DNA of 13,578 bases from Acidisphaera sp035272265. Its GTDB lineage: Bacteria > Pseudomonadota > Alphaproteobacteria > Acetobacterales > Acetobacteraceae. Shown one piece after another: positions 13,431-13,578 of the stretch. The stretch lies in assembly GCA_035272265.1 (NCBI GenBank), contig DATEQV010000227.1:1-13578 (forward strand). The letters are read 5' to 3'. Every line of letters begins with the position of its first letter. Within the stretch, counting starts at the first letter, position 1. The position numbers and the translations under genes were made by a program. The notes beneath the pieces are model-generated. The model saw only the letters and a list, made by a program, of their open reading frames with translations. It was not told the DNA's origin and made no database searches.

Positions 13431-13578
13431 ATGCCATCGCCGACGCCGCTTCTGGACCGGGTCCGTTATCCCTCCGACCTGCGGAACCTCTCGGCCGAAC
13501 AGCTGCGGCACGTGGCCGACGAGCTGCGGGCGGAGACGATCGACGCCGTGTCGGTCACCGGTGGGCATCTCGGCTCGG
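13431..13578 (+). CDS. dxs: 1-deoxy-D-xylulose-5-phosphate synthase (5' part, cut by window end)
   Basis: Only the first 49 residues are visible; the gene runs off the right edge. They read as the standard DXS amino terminus: LLDRVRYPSDLRNLS, AEQLRHVADELRAE and SVTGGHLGS, the last including the conserved His that starts the thiamine-diphosphate domain. DXS condenses pyruvate and glyceraldehyde-3-phosphate in the first step of the MEP isoprenoid pathway. GAGGGA lies about 6-7 bases before the ATG. Placement after xseB matches known alphaproteobacterial order. Confidence 0.93.
   Translation, partial: MPSPTPLLDRVRYPSDLRNLSAEQLRHVADELRAETIDAVSVTGGHLGS

Noticed and set aside
1..13578. Search for defence systems, CRISPR repeats, tRNAs, phage genes or toxin-antitoxin pairs
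   Set aside because: No regular repeat-spacer pattern, no cloverleaf, and no recognisable defence, phage or toxin-antitoxin proteins were found.

Overview
The window is GC-rich DNA from an alphaproteobacterium, most likely Rhodospirillales (Acetobacteraceae-like). This placement is an inference from gene content: an EipB/DUF1849 envelope protein, a DinB with an N-terminal Cys cluster, an xseB-dxs pair, and a polyprenyl-type family 2 glycosyltransferase. No rRNA, tRNA or CRISPR array is visible.

Left edge (1-774): accessory DNA. The first ~125 bases hold two tandem copies of the 3' end of a group II intron. One is a domain V tail plus complete domain VI; the other is a domain V 3' strand plus complete domain VI. 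Each has a bulged branch-point A. A possible IS21-family end follows, then an unrecognised 137-aa gene with a good ribosome-binding site.

Minus-strand block (896-5867), read right to left: a PLP-dependent threonine dehydratase-like enzyme, an acyl-CoA dehydrogenase/flavin monooxygenase-fold protein, a glycosyltransferase-like protein, a GlsB/YeaQ membrane protein, a YidB (DUF937) protein, and a Tat-exported trypsin-like serine protease. The glycosyltransferase-like gene carries three perfect copies of a 7-bp repeat; removing one copy restores a convincing native C-terminus.

Plus-strand block (6156-9604): a polytopic GT-C-like membrane protein followed 4 nt later by a soluble DPM1-like GT2 enzyme. 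The two plausibly form a lipid-linked sugar donor/transfer pair. An EipB-type periplasmic protein and a small secreted protein come next.

Minus-strand pair (9612-11764): a ROK sugar kinase overlapping a DinB (Pol IV) polymerase.

Plus-strand right end (11875-13578): a TusA-family sulfur carrier overlapping a histone-deacetylase-family hydrolase (ATGA), then an AT-rich probable promoter with an inverted repeat, xseB, and the start of dxs, which runs off the window. Most of the window is ordinary chromosome. The notable items are the tandem intron tails, the 7-bp-repeat frameshift and the unexplained small genes.
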